A stretch of DNA of 64,000 nucleotides from Saprospiraceae bacterium. GTDB taxonomy: Bacteria; Bacteroidota; Bacteroidia; Chitinophagales; Saprospiraceae. The position numbers and the translations under genes were made by a program. Under the pieces are notes generated by a model. The model made no database searches and was not told the origin of the DNA. It worked only from the letters and a program-made list of their open reading frames with translations. The stretch spans positions 96,189 to 160,188 of the forward strand of contig JAGPCT010000003.1 of assembly GCA_018057925.1 (NCBI GenBank). Direction: 5' to 3'. Below, in pieces: positions 46,916-55,760 of this stretch (the stretch's first letter is position 1; each line of letters begins with the position of its first letter).

Positions 46916-48148
46916 ATGAAGTATTTCTTGTACAATATTGGTATTCGGGTGTTTCACGGACTTTTTTTAATAGCTTCATTATTTCATCGTAAAGCAAAAG
47001 AAATAATTAAAGGTAGAAAAAAGTCTAAAGCAGAATTGAAGCATATTCAGATAGATAAATCTGTTTTGTGGTTTCATTGTGCTTCATTAGGCGAATGGGA
47101 GCAAGCAATACCTATTGTAGATAACCTAAAGCAACAAGGCGATTTTAGTATTATTTTATCCTTCTATAGTTCTTCCGGTTTTCTACATGCCAAAAGATTA
47201 GATTTAGTTGAATGGGTATTTTATTTAGAGGTTGACTTTAGGCATTATCATGAAGCAATATTCAATAAGTTTAAGGTAAGTGGACTTTTTTTTATCAAAT
47301 ATGATCTTTGGCCCAACTTGATTCAGGTCGCTATAAGCAGGGAAATACCACTTTTTTTGTTGTGCGCAGATGTTGTCGAGGGTAGCATGTATGTAAAAAA
47401 TAATTCATTTGTTCATCAGCTCTTACATCAATTTTCATGGATTAGTTGTAATGCGCCCTTGAGTCAGACTTTGTTGCTAAAAAGTGGGTTAAGTGAGGTT
47501 TATGCCGATGGAAGCACCAAGTTAGAACGGGCATACAATATTTCACAGGAAGTATTTGATATGCATTTGTTGGATCAATGGAAGGATGGTCAATTTGTTG
47601 TGATTGGTGGTAGCGTGTGGCCAAAAGAAATAGAATGGTTGAAAAAGATGAGGAATGGGAATTTGGATGTTCCTTTTAAAATGATTATCGTTCCTCATGA
47701 ACCGAAAGAAGAAGTTGTCAAAAAGATACAAACTGAGTTTGGATCTGAATCCATTTTATTTAGCGAGATGGATATAGAGAATATTGATAAAACATGTATC
47801 ATCATGGATCGTGTTGGATATTTGAGTCGATTATACCGTTATGGCGATATTGCTTTAGTGGGAGGTGGGTTTGGAAAAAGCATTCATAATATCGCCGAAC
47901 CGGCGACCTATGGGCTTCCTGTGGTTTCCGGTCCAAATAATAAAGGCTTTTCAGAAGCTGAAGTATTTCAAGAAATAGGAATTTATTATGTGGCAAATGA
48001 CTACGAAGATTGGATTAAAATATTCAAAAAAGCAAATAAAAGCAGTATATTTAGAGATGAAATAAGATATAAGGCGAATCAATTTTTTATTCAACAAAAA
48101 AATGCAGCAAAAAAAGTAGCAGATCGCATAATGAAAAGTGTTAAGTAA
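46916..48148 (+). CDS. kdtA: 3-deoxy-D-manno-octulosonic acid (Kdo) transferase WaaA/KdtA
   Basis: An inner-membrane GT-B glycosyltransferase (family GT30) that adds Kdo to lipid A precursor in LPS synthesis. The 410-residue protein has a membrane-associated N-terminus (YNIGIRVFHGLFLIASLFH), the GT30 signature WFHCASLGEWEQAIP with the catalytic Glu, FIKYDLWPNL, and the sugar-nucleotide site GGGFGKSIHNIAEPATYG followed by PVVSGP. I chose ATG at 46916 (MKYFLYNIG); a TTG at 46904 overlaps the previous stop. It is followed two bases later by the heptose kinase, so this is an LPS core operon. Confidence 0.93.
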   Translation: MKYFLYNIGIRVFHGLFLIASLFHRKAKEIIKGRKKSKAELKHIQIDKSVLWFHCASLGEWEQAIPIVDNLKQQGDFSIILSFYSSSGFLHAKRLDLVEWVFYLEVDFRHYHEAIFNKFKVSGLFFIKYDLWPNLIQVAISREIPLFLLCADVVEGSMYVKNNSFVHQLLHQFSWISCNAPLSQTLLLKSGLSEVYADGSTKLERAYNISQEVFDMHLLDQWKDGQFVVIGGSVWPKEIEWLKKMRNGNLDVPFKMIIVPHEPKEEVVKKIQTEFGSESILFSEMDIENIDKTCIIMDRVGYLSRLYRYGDIALVGGGFGKSIHNIAEPATYGLPVVSGPNNKGFSEAEVFQEIGIYYVANDYEDWIKIFKKANKSSIFRDEIRYKANQFFIQQKNAAKKVADRIMKSVK

Positions 48149-48150
48149 GT

Positions 48151-49119
48151 ATGTTAAAAGAAAAATTTCAAAAGTTAAACATTTGCGTAATCGGAGATTT
48201 GATCTTGGATGAATATATTTATGGAAGTATCCATCGAATATCCCCGGAAGCGCCTATTCCCGTGGTAGATTTAGAGAGAAGAGATTATCGACCCGGCGGT
48301 GCAGCAAATGTTGCTTTGAATCTGGTTAACATGGGTATTAAAACGCACTTGATTGGAGTATTGGGGGAAGATGAACATGGTGAAATTTTGAAAGAACTCT
48401 TGGAGACAATGTTACAAGGCAAAAATCCGGGAATTTTTTTGACAAAGGATAAAATTACGACAACCAAAACTCGTGTAATCGCTCATAATCAGCATGTTGT
48501 CAGAATAGACCACGAAGATAAAATTCCGATAGATAGCAGTCTTTCTCTTCAAATCATAAACAATATTATTGAGTTGCATAATGCACATCCATTGGATTGC
48601 GTAATTATTCAAGATTATGAAAAAGGAATGATGCATCCGGGCAACATAAAGCAGCTAGTAAGCCTCATTAATAGTTTGGGTATAAAGATTATAGTCGATC
48701 CAAAAGATAAAAACTTCTGGGAGTATGAGAATGTTTTTTTGATGAAACCCAACCGTAAAGAGGCAGAAAATGCATTGGGTAGTGGTATCAAAATGAATAT
48801 AAAGGATTTGATCAGTGCGGCTCAGGTTATCGAGAAAAGATTAAATAATGAAGTTACCTTAATTACTTTATCTGAAAATGGCGTTTTTTTGAAAGACGAC
48901 ACCCAAAACCTCTGGAAACCATCAGAAATTATGGAAGTAGTTGATGTATGCGGTGCAGGAGATGCGGTAATAAGCATTGCCGCTGCTGCCTATTGTGTCA
49001 AGATGGATATTGAATCTATTGCGTTGTTATGCAATAAGGCAGGAGCAATAGTTTGTTCAGAAAGAGGTGTAGCGGCAATTGATATGGAACGCCTTGAGGA
49101 AGAATATAAAATAGCCTAA
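48151..49119 (+). CDS. hldA: D-glycero-beta-D-manno-heptose-7-phosphate kinase (HldE kinase domain type)
   Basis: A PfkB-family sugar kinase (322 residues) that phosphorylates heptose 7-phosphate at C1 on the way to ADP-heptose for the LPS core. The N-terminal substrate region has GDLILDEYIYGS, RISPEAPIPVVD and RPGGAANVALNL; the C-terminal CGAGD motif ends with catalytic Asp271. Unlike E. coli HldE it lacks the cytidylyltransferase half, so a separate hldC/rfaE2 gene is expected elsewhere. The RISPEAP sequence is what sets the heptose kinases apart from ribokinases. Confidence 0.92.
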   Translation: MLKEKFQKLNICVIGDLILDEYIYGSIHRISPEAPIPVVDLERRDYRPGGAANVALNLVNMGIKTHLIGVLGEDEHGEILKELLETMLQGKNPGIFLTKDKITTTKTRVIAHNQHVVRIDHEDKIPIDSSLSLQIINNIIELHNAHPLDCVIIQDYEKGMMHPGNIKQLVSLINSLGIKIIVDPKDKNFWEYENVFLMKPNRKEAENALGSGIKMNIKDLISAAQVIEKRLNNEVTLITLSENGVFLKDDTQNLWKPSEIMEVVDVCGAGDAVISIAAAAYCVKMDIESIALLCNKAGAIVCSERGVAAIDMERLEEEYKIA

Positions 49120-49228
49120 AATAAAAAGATTAACATAAAAAATTTTTATAAGTTAGAACAATTCCATATAATTGTGGTTTCATTAAGTATTCATTTAATC
49201 TAATTACGTTAAAAAAAAGTTTAGTATT

Positions 49229-51625
49229 ATGAGAAAATTTTTGACTCTTAAAGTGTCAACAAGTCTGTGGCTTTTGCTTGGCTTCCTGTCGTTGGGGAGC
49301 GTAGTGAATGCTCAAGGCTTTTACATTGAATTTTTATCTCCTGCCGAAATACGTGGTACACGAGTGGCATTTATTGCAGGAGCATCTACAACAGTATGTA
49401 ATCTACCATTTGGTGATTCTCTTACCACACAATTGACAGATCCTATTTTGGCTGGAGACCCGAATGATGCTAACAACAAAGCCTATACCTTTGCAGAGCC
49501 ATTGAATGGTAATGTGGGTGTATGTAGAAGAGGAAGCTTCTCTTTTGATGTCAAAGCTGCAAATATTGAATTTAACGGCGGCGGCGGATCAATCATTATT
49601 AACAATGATCAATCAAATAAAGACGCTATCATCAGCATGTCGCAGACAGCAGGTGCATTTAGCATTTGGAGTGTTGGCGTGTCTTTAAATTCAGGTGATA
49701 ACTATTTTGCTAAGTACCCGGGATGTTCATTTAAATTTATAAATGATTATCCGGTAGATACAGATGTTATTATTTGGTCAGATAATGGTTTTAATGGTGG
49801 TTTAGACGGTTGGTCAACAGTTGGTATTTCATGTGGTGACGCAAATCAAGATCCTACCTTGGCAGAATGGCAATGGGATGCAGCCGGTAAGTCAAAAGGT
49901 GCATACGGAAGTACAGGCATAGTTTCTGCAACTGTATGTAATGGAGCTATGGTCTATAATTCTGACTTTTGGGATAATAATGGAGAACAAGGTAAACAAG
50001 GAAGTGGACCATGTATCGCCAATCAACAAGGTGAATTGATCTCGCCAATTATTGATTTAAGTGCATATCCTGAAGAAACGGCTATCACGATGAAGTTCAA
50101 TCAGGCTGTTCGCCAATTTCAAAGTGAATACTTCGTAGGATATTCTGAAGATGGTGGTGATACTTGGAAAGAAATTGCCATCAATGACCAACTGGTTGTA
50201 AATGATAACCCTACAAATGCATCTTATCGTGTGAAATTGACAGGCGCTAAGCCTTCCGCTAATTTCAGAGTGAAAATCAGAATTAATGCCAATTATTACT
50301 ATTGGATTATTGATGATGTGAAATTAGTAGAACCGGAAGATTATAACAGTAAGATCGATGAAAAATGGTTGGCTGGTGCTCCATATCCATCTGTTCCTGT
50401 TGGACAATCCGTTCCAGTTCAATTTATGACAGACGTTCACAACCTCGGAGGAAAGGCTCTTACAGGTATGCTTTTAACAGCAACAGTGAGTGATGTAAAT
50501 GGAAATGAACTTTATTCTGCTACAACAATACCTACTAGCCCGGGTCAAGAAGAAGGAACAGTAATGAGTGGTGATACTATTCAGAACGTTGTTTTTGGCT
50601 CTTATACACCGGATCAAGTGGGAGATTATACCATTAAATATACTTTGACAAGCAATGAAGAAGATTTTGATCCTAGCGATAACAGCTATTCTACTTCTTT
50701 CACTGTAACAGATGGAGATAACGGAGATTTTAGTAGAGAAAATGCTATTACTCGTTCTCTTTCTATCGTATTTAGTGATACTGAACCGGTTAACTGGGTT
50801 TATGCTAATGTTTTGAGAGCAGAAAAAGACGGTGATATTGCAAAAAGTGTGAAATTCGGTGTGGTAAATGGAACTGACCTTTCAGCAGCAGGAGCATCCG
50901 TATATTGTTATGTTTGGGAATGTGTTGATTCTGATGGTGACTATCAGATTACAGAAACAGAAAGAACACTCGTAGGATTTAATTTCCATGATTTTGTCGA
51001 AACAGATCCCGATGAATTAAATTTTGAACTTCCTATTCTTGATTTTGAAACAGAAGAGCCAGCTCCACTTACACTATCTAAAGGTAAATGGTATATTGTA
51101 GGTCTTGCTTATGAAGCAACACAGGTTAATCCTAGATTGCCTGCATACTTCCAAGCTAGTGAAGGCGCTAACCAATCTGCAACAGAATATATTGGTTTGA
51201 ACAATGATGATTATGTTCCTACTTACTTCTTTATGAAAGGCTGGAACTTGAGCTCTACTTTCAACTTATCACCACTACCTACTGGTGGTAGAAGCGGATT
51301 TAGTGGTGATCCTGTACCTTATGCAAGACTTGTATTGGATAACTTTGTAAGCACTAAAAATCTTCAATTAGATAACAATGCTTATAGCGTTTATCCTACA
51401 AATGCAACATCAAACGTAACAGTAAAATACAACTTCGATAATGCAACAGATGTATTAACAGAAGTGTATGATGTTAAAGGTAACAAAGTTTATACTAAAA
51501 ATGCGCAGAATCAAAAAGATCAAACTAGTGTAATCAATACTAGCCAGTTATCTTCAGGTGCTTACTTTGTAAGAGTAACAACTGCTAATGGTTCATTGTC
51601 TAAGCCATTTAATGTAATCAAATAA
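49229..51625 (+). CDS. Secreted protein with PA-like and choice-of-anchor-type domains and T9SS type A tail
   Basis: A 798-residue exported protein. A signal peptide ends near residue 29 (VVNAQGFY). A protease-associated-like domain follows (about 30-170: VGVCRRGSFSFDVKAANIE, GGSIIINND). Then a jelly-roll region (about 180-380) with WSTVGIS, LISPIIDLS and YSEDGGDTWKEIAIND resembles MAM or choice-of-anchor J domains. A CARDB-like Ig module has LTSNEEDFDPSDNSYSTSF. The last ~75 residues (YSVYPTNATSNVTV to GAYFVRVTTANG) are a T9SS type A sorting domain. No protease or glycosidase catalytic motif was seen, so it is probably a structural or binding protein. A strong terminator follows; the gene is monocistronic. 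Confidence 0.85.
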   Translation: MRKFLTLKVSTSLWLLLGFLSLGSVVNAQGFYIEFLSPAEIRGTRVAFIAGASTTVCNLPFGDSLTTQLTDPILAGDPNDANNKAYTFAEPLNGNVGVCRRGSFSFDVKAANIEFNGGGGSIIINNDQSNKDAIISMSQTAGAFSIWSVGVSLNSGDNYFAKYPGCSFKFINDYPVDTDVIIWSDNGFNGGLDGWSTVGISCGDANQDPTLAEWQWDAAGKSKGAYGSTGIVSATVCNGAMVYNSDFWDNNGEQGKQGSGPCIANQQGELISPIIDLSAYPEETAITMKFNQAVRQFQSEYFVGYSEDGGDTWKEIAINDQLVVNDNPTNASYRVKLTGAKPSANFRVKIRINANYYYWIIDDVKLVEPEDYNSKIDEKWLAGAPYPSVPVGQSVPVQFMTDVHNLGGKALTGMLLTATVSDVNGNELYSATTIPTSPGQEEGTVMSGDTIQNVVFGSYTPDQVGDYTIKYTLTSNEEDFDPSDNSYSTSFTVTDGDNGDFSRENAITRSLSIVFSDTEPVNWVYANVLRAEKDGDIAKSVKFGVVNGTDLSAAGASVYCYVWECVDSDGDYQITETERTLVGFNFHDFVETDPDELNFELPILDFETEEPAPLTLSKGKWYIVGLAYEATQVNPRLPAYFQASEGANQSATEYIGLNNDDYVPTYFFMKGWNLSSTFNLSPLPTGGRSGFSGDPVPYARLVLDNFVSTKNLQLDNNAYSVYPTNATSNVTVKYNFDNATDVLTEVYDVKGNKVYTKNAQNQKDQTSVINTSQLSSGAYFVRVTTANGSLSKPFNVIK

Positions 51626-51648
51626 TTTTTTGATTGAATGAAATGAGA

Positions 51649-51678
51649 GGGGTAGCCTGATAGGTTGCCCCTTTTTTT
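51649..51678 (+). terminator. Rho-independent terminator
   Basis: A 10-bp stem (51649-51658 with 51662-51671, two wobbles), GAT loop and seven T residues, 23 bases after the stop of the T9SS cargo gene. Confidence 0.88.
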
Positions 51679-51711
51679 GTTTTTGAAGTATGGAAATTAA
51701 AGGGTTTTGGA

Positions 51712-51741
51712 TTGGTATTTAAACTAAATGTATTAGTTTTG
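51712..51741 (+). promoter_or_regulatory. Promoter of tpiA
   Basis: TTG (51712-51714), 19 bases, then TAGTTTTG (51734-51741) matches the Bacteroidota -33/-7 pattern. It lies just after the terminator and 20 bases before the tpiA ATG. Confidence 0.55.
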
Positions 51742-51761
51742 GTCTTTGTTAATTTTATTAT

Positions 51762-52532
51762 ATGAGGAAGAAAATAATTGCCGGAAACTGGAAAATGAAT
51801 ACTGTTATGGATGAAGGAGTCCAATTAGTAATTAGTATTCTGAATGAAGTAATTCCGCAGAATACGGAAGTTGTGTTCATCCCACCATTTCCATTTATAG
51901 ACGCTGTGAAATCTTCAATAAAAGGTAAAAATAATATTGAAGTAGGTGCACAAAACCTAAGTGAATTTGATGCCGGTGCCTATACCGGTGAAGTGTCCGG
52001 GAAGATGTTAAAATCTCTCGGATGTAAATATGTTTTAATTGGACACTCTGAACGACGTATGTTTTTTAATGAAAGTTCCGATGTATTGAGTTTAAAATTG
52101 AAACAAGCTTTTCAAAACGAATTATTACCGATTTATTGTTGTGGTGAACCATTGAATATACGGGATGATGGTGATTATAAAAGCTTTGTCGGTAATCAGA
52201 TTAAAGAGTGCTTGTTTGATTTATCTGAAGAACAGTTATCCAAAACAACAATAGCCTATGAACCTATATGGGCAATTGGTACAGGAAAAACTGCCAATCC
52301 ACAACAGGCTCAAGAGATGCATGCTTATATCAGGGAGGTGTTGTCGGAAAAGTTTGATACCGCTATCGTTGAAAATGTCACAATCCTCTATGGGGGTAGT
52401 GTGAATGCATCAAATGCTGAAGAACTATTTGCTCAAAAAGATATTGATGGTGGATTAGTTGGTGGTGCCTCATTAAAATCAGCAGAGTTTAGTACTATTA
52501 TTCAAAAGATGGAAAACTATTTAGTTTCCTAG
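51762..52532 (+). CDS. tpiA: Triosephosphate isomerase
   Basis: A cytosolic glycolytic enzyme interconverting dihydroxyacetone phosphate and glyceraldehyde 3-phosphate. At 256 residues it has the normal length. Catalytic residues are all present: Asn9 and Lys11 (GNWKMN), His95 (IGHSERR) and Glu167 (AYEPIWAIGTG), plus the phosphate-binding YGGSV and GGLVGGASL. It has its own promoter, and the EVE-domain gene follows 17 bases later. Confidence 0.97.
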   Translation: MRKKIIAGNWKMNTVMDEGVQLVISILNEVIPQNTEVVFIPPFPFIDAVKSSIKGKNNIEVGAQNLSEFDAGAYTGEVSGKMLKSLGCKYVLIGHSERRMFFNESSDVLSLKLKQAFQNELLPIYCCGEPLNIRDDGDYKSFVGNQIKECLFDLSEEQLSKTTIAYEPIWAIGTGKTANPQQAQEMHAYIREVLSEKFDTAIVENVTILYGGSVNASNAEELFAQKDIDGGLVGGASLKSAEFSTIIQKMENYLVS

Positions 52533-52549
52533 AAATAATAAATTATAAT

Positions 52550-52963
52550 ATGAGTCATTGGTTGATAAAGTCAGAACCTGAAGAATATAGCTTTGAGGAT
52601 CTCAAAAAAGAGAAGAAAACAGAGTGGACAGGAGTTCGGAATTATGCTGCACGCATTCACTTGAACGCTATGAAGAAAGGCGATATATGCTTGTATTATC
52701 ATAGTATGTCAGAAAAAGCTATTGTCGGTCTTTGTGTTGTTTCTCAAGAGGCCTATCCCGATCCGACGGATGACACGGGCAAATGGGTAGCCGTTGAGGT
52801 GAGTTATCTAAAACCATTGGTTAAACCCGTGCTTTATTCAACTTTAAAGGCAATGGAGCACATGAAAAAGTTCGATCTGATTAGAATTTCACGGCTTTCC
52901 GTGATGCCTGTTTCGGATCAATATTGGTACGAAATAATGGAAATGTCAGAAACTTCTATATAA
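52550..52963 (+). CDS. EVE domain-containing protein
   Basis: A 137-residue protein made of a single EVE domain (PUA-like fold): starts HWLIKSEPEEYSFEDL, then WTGVRNYAARIHL, MKKGDICLYYHS and VGLCVVSQEAYPDPT. EVE proteins are thought to read modified bases in nucleic acids; the bacterial forms next to housekeeping genes are of unknown exact role. Probably co-transcribed with tpiA. Confidence 0.92.
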   Translation: MSHWLIKSEPEEYSFEDLKKEKKTEWTGVRNYAARIHLNAMKKGDICLYYHSMSEKAIVGLCVVSQEAYPDPTDDTGKWVAVEVSYLKPLVKPVLYSTLKAMEHMKKFDLIRISRLSVMPVSDQYWYEIMEMSETSI

Positions 52964-53046
52964 CGACTTAGGTTGACTTTTGTATAACTTGGCAATAGAC
53001 TTAGTTAAATTGTATTAAATATTATTATCCCATTCAACCTTAGGTA

Positions 53047-53418
53047 GTGAAAAATGTATTGTGTTTTATAGTTATTTTAATAATTGGATGTGACCAAGTG
53101 AAGGTTGAACCTGTATTTCCATTACATGGTACATGGGCGGCATTGTCAATGATTGTCGGGGATTCGGTGTCAAACATCAATGTAACGACATCGACATTAC
53201 AGATAAAAGAGGATTCAAGATATAATTTTACAAATAATTTAGGTCAAATTGAAGCAGGAACTTATATAGTGAGTGATAGCTTGTTGATTATGACAGATAC
53301 TATTTCCAAACCCTCAAAAGAAAAGGCTGTACAAGTCGTGCGTGTCAATTCCGATACACTAACAATTCGTATGAATTTTAATGGCAAGGAAAGTTTTATG
53401 TATTTTAAGAGAAAATAA
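53047..53418 (+). CDS. Small putative lipoprotein
   Basis: A 123-residue protein with a GTG start at 53047. The N-terminus (MKNVLCFIVILIIGCDQ) is a lipoprotein signal with the lipidated Cys at about residue 15. The mature part (GTWAALSMIVGDS, LQIKEDSRYNF, GTYIVSDSLLIM) reads like a small lipocalin-like beta barrel that is common and uncharacterised in Bacteroidota. Its 83-base upstream gap begins and ends with an imperfect inverted repeat (AGGTTGA at 52970-52976 and TCAACCT at 53034-53040). Confidence 0.65.
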   Translation: MKNVLCFIVILIIGCDQVKVEPVFPLHGTWAALSMIVGDSVSNINVTTSTLQIKEDSRYNFTNNLGQIEAGTYIVSDSLLIMTDTISKPSKEKAVQVVRVNSDTLTIRMNFNGKESFMYFKRK

Positions 53419-53452
53419 AAAGGCAGCCAACATTAATTAACTGCCTTTTTTT
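53417..53452. terminator. Bidirectional terminator between convergent genes
   Basis: A 10-bp stem AAAAAGGCAG (53417-53426)/CTGCCTTTTT (53441-53450) with a 14-base loop gives a T tract on both strands. It serves the lipoprotein gene and pruA. Confidence 0.85.
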
Positions 53453-53456
53453 ATAA

Positions 53457-55088
53457 CTATTCCTCTCCTAAGAAAGGGTATCTGTAATCTATCGGCGGCA
53501 CAAACGTCTCTTTTATTGTCCTTGCTGAGACCCATCGATAAAGGTTTAAAACGGAACCGGCTTTGTCATTTGTTCCTGATCCACGAGCTCCACCAAATGG
53601 TTGTTGACCAACAACGGCACCAGTTGGCTTATCATTGATATAAAAATTGCCGGCACTGTTCTCAAGTGCTTTGACTGCTTGGTCGATGGCATAGCGATCT
53701 TTAGCAAAAATAGAACCCGTTAAAGCATAATCAGAAGTCTCGTCTAATAGCTTCATGGTTTCGGTATATTGGTCATCTTCATATACAAATACTGTAAGTA
53801 CAGGGCCAAAAAGTTCAGTACAAAGAGTATCGTATTTTGGATTGGTTGTTTCGATAACAGTAGGGCGGATGAAATAACCTTCGCTGGAATCATATTCACC
53901 TCCGATTACGACTTTTGCATCAGTTGAGTTTTTAGCATTGTCAATGTATTTAGTAATAAAATCAAAGGCTTTCTTATCTATCACGGCATTGATAAAATTA
54001 GAAAAATCCTCAGTCGTTCCCATTTTCATTGAATTGAGATCTACTTTCAACCTTTCCAGCACAGCAGGCCATAATGATTTTGGAATATACGCTCTAGAGG
54101 CAGCAGAACATTTTTGCCCTTGGTATTCAAATGCACCTCTGGATAAAGCAGTTGCCACCTCTATTGGATTAGCTGTGTGGTGTACCATTACAAAGTCCTT
54201 ACCTCCGGTCTCACCAACTATCCTTGGATAGGAACGGTAGTCGTCCAGATGACTGGCAATTTTTCTGTAAATCGTGTTGAATGTGTTTGTTCCACCGGTA
54301 AAGTGAAGCCCGGCAAAGTCACGATGACTAAAAATTGCATCACCAGCCACAGCACCGGATACAAATACAAGGTTGATCACACCATCCGGTAATCCTGCTT
54401 CTCTAAAGACTTCCATTATTACATGTGCAGCAAAAATCTGTGTTTCAGATGGCTTCCATACCACTGTATTGCCCATCATAGCCGGAGAACTCGGTAAGTT
54501 GCCCGCAATTGCTGTGAAATTAAATGGGGTAAGTGCAAATACGAATCCTTCTAAAGGTCTCCATTCAAGTCGATTCCATATTCCACTGGACGAGTCCGGT
54601 TGAACTTTATATATTTCAGTCATGTAATACGCATTAAACCTTAGAAAGTCTATCAGCTCACAAGCACTGTCTATCTCTGCCTGAAAAATATTCTTAGACT
54701 GACCAAGCATGGTAGCTGCATTAATCTTCATTCGATACGGACCTGCTATTAATTCTGCAGCCTTCAAAAATATAGATGCACGATGCTCCCACGATAAGGA
54801 TGCCCATTTGTCTTTTGCCGCTAAAGCAGCCTCAATAGCCAATTTTACATGACTTTCGTCACCTTTGTGATAATGACCTAAAGTGTGTTTCGTTTCATGA
54901 GGTGGATGCAAGTCAACTAAGTTATCAGTACGAACTTCTTTACCATTAATAATCATGGGTATATCATAAGCCTTGCTTTTTGCTTCTGCCAAAGCGGCTT
55001 TAATTAGCTGTCTATCTGATGTGCCCGGGGCATAAGATCGCACGACTTCATTAATCGGGGTTGGCGTTTTATAGATACTGTTTGACAT
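53457..55088 (-). CDS. pruA: L-glutamate gamma-semialdehyde dehydrogenase (1-pyrroline-5-carboxylate dehydrogenase)
   Basis: Oxidises glutamate semialdehyde (from proline or ornithine) to glutamate with NAD. The 543-residue length is that of the eukaryote-like P5C dehydrogenase branch also found in Bacteroidota. The catalytic Cys327 is in YQGQKCSAASR, the general-base Glu293 in VGETGGKDF, and the NAD site has TPFNFTAI and FTGG. The C-terminal NDKPTGAVVGQQPFGGARGSG (split here as PTGAVVGQQPFGG) is characteristic. No proline dehydrogenase gene is nearby, so the first step is encoded elsewhere. Confidence 0.95.
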   Translation of the reverse strand: MSNSIYKTPTPINEVVRSYAPGTSDRQLIKAALAEAKSKAYDIPMIINGKEVRTDNLVDLHPPHETKHTLGHYHKGDESHVKLAIEAALAAKDKWASLSWEHRASIFLKAAELIAGPYRMKINAATMLGQSKNIFQAEIDSACELIDFLRFNAYYMTEIYKVQPDSSSGIWNRLEWRPLEGFVFALTPFNFTAIAGNLPSSPAMMGNTVVWKPSETQIFAAHVIMEVFREAGLPDGVINLVFVSGAVAGDAIFSHRDFAGLHFTGGTNTFNTIYRKIASHLDDYRSYPRIVGETGGKDFVMVHHTANPIEVATALSRGAFEYQGQKCSAASRAYIPKSLWPAVLERLKVDLNSMKMGTTEDFSNFINAVIDKKAFDFITKYIDNAKNSTDAKVVIGGEYDSSEGYFIRPTVIETTNPKYDTLCTELFGPVLTVFVYEDDQYTETMKLLDETSDYALTGSIFAKDRYAIDQAVKALENSAGNFYINDKPTGAVVGQQPFGGARGSGTNDKAGSVLNLYRWVSARTIKETFVPPIDYRYPFLGEE

Positions 55089-55162
55089 ATAAAGATTAAA
55101 TTATTTTATTTCAGTCTTTTTTGATAAATATATAGTAACAAATGAGGCTTTACAACATCTGA

Positions 55163-55621
55163 TTACTTTACTTTAACTCCTTTGGGTAAAAATGGTTCAA
55201 CATCACCACCGCCTTTAATTACTTCCCTGACAATAGTTGAACTTATATGTGAAAAATTAGGTGCGCTGATTAGAAAAATCGTTTCTAACCCTCCCGTTAA
55301 AATATGATTAACTTGCGAAATTGTTTTTTCGTATTCAAAATCGGAAGAGTTTCGAAGCCCTCTGATTAAATAGTTAGCATTAATTCTTTTACAATAATTC
55401 GCTGTTAAACCTTCAAAATGGTCTATTTCAATTTTTTCATTTCCTTTAAATACTTCTCTAAGCCATTCAATCCTTGTCTCAAGTGGGAACAAATAAGACT
55501 TAACGCTGTTGGTGCCGATAGCGACAATAACCTTGTCAAATAAAGATAAAGACCTGATTATTAAATCATAGTGCCCAATAGTTATGGGGTCAAATGAACC
55601 GGGAAAAACAGCTATTTTCAT
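55163..55621 (-). CDS. coaD: Phosphopantetheine adenylyltransferase
   Basis: Penultimate step of coenzyme A synthesis: transfers AMP from ATP to 4'-phosphopantetheine. The 152-residue nucleotidyltransferase has PGSFDPITIGH with His17, a conserved Arg in YLIRGLRNSSDFEYE, and ISSTIVREV near the end. The CoaBC gene for the preceding steps lies 3 kb away in the same window but in a different operon. Confidence 0.95.
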   Translation of the reverse strand: MKIAVFPGSFDPITIGHYDLIIRSLSLFDKVIVAIGTNSVKSYLFPLETRIEWLREVFKGNEKIEIDHFEGLTANYCKRINANYLIRGLRNSSDFEYEKTISQVNHILTGGLETIFLISAPNFSHISSTIVREVIKGGGDVEPFLPKGVKVK

Positions 55622-55718
55622 TCTATATGATTTTAACAGATTTTCTTTATTGCAAAAGTAACATATTATTTCTTACAAAAATATTTTTAAATAATAGTAT
55701 GAATTTAAACATATTAAT

Positions 55719-55726
55719 TATATTTG
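55719..55726 (+). promoter_or_regulatory. Candidate -7 box of the DUF5723 gene
   Basis: TATATTTG fits TAnnTTTG and lies 34 bases before the ATG. No -33 TTG was found at the right distance. Confidence 0.35.
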
Positions 55727-55760
55727 TAAACTATTATTTACTGCCTTTTAATTATTTAAA

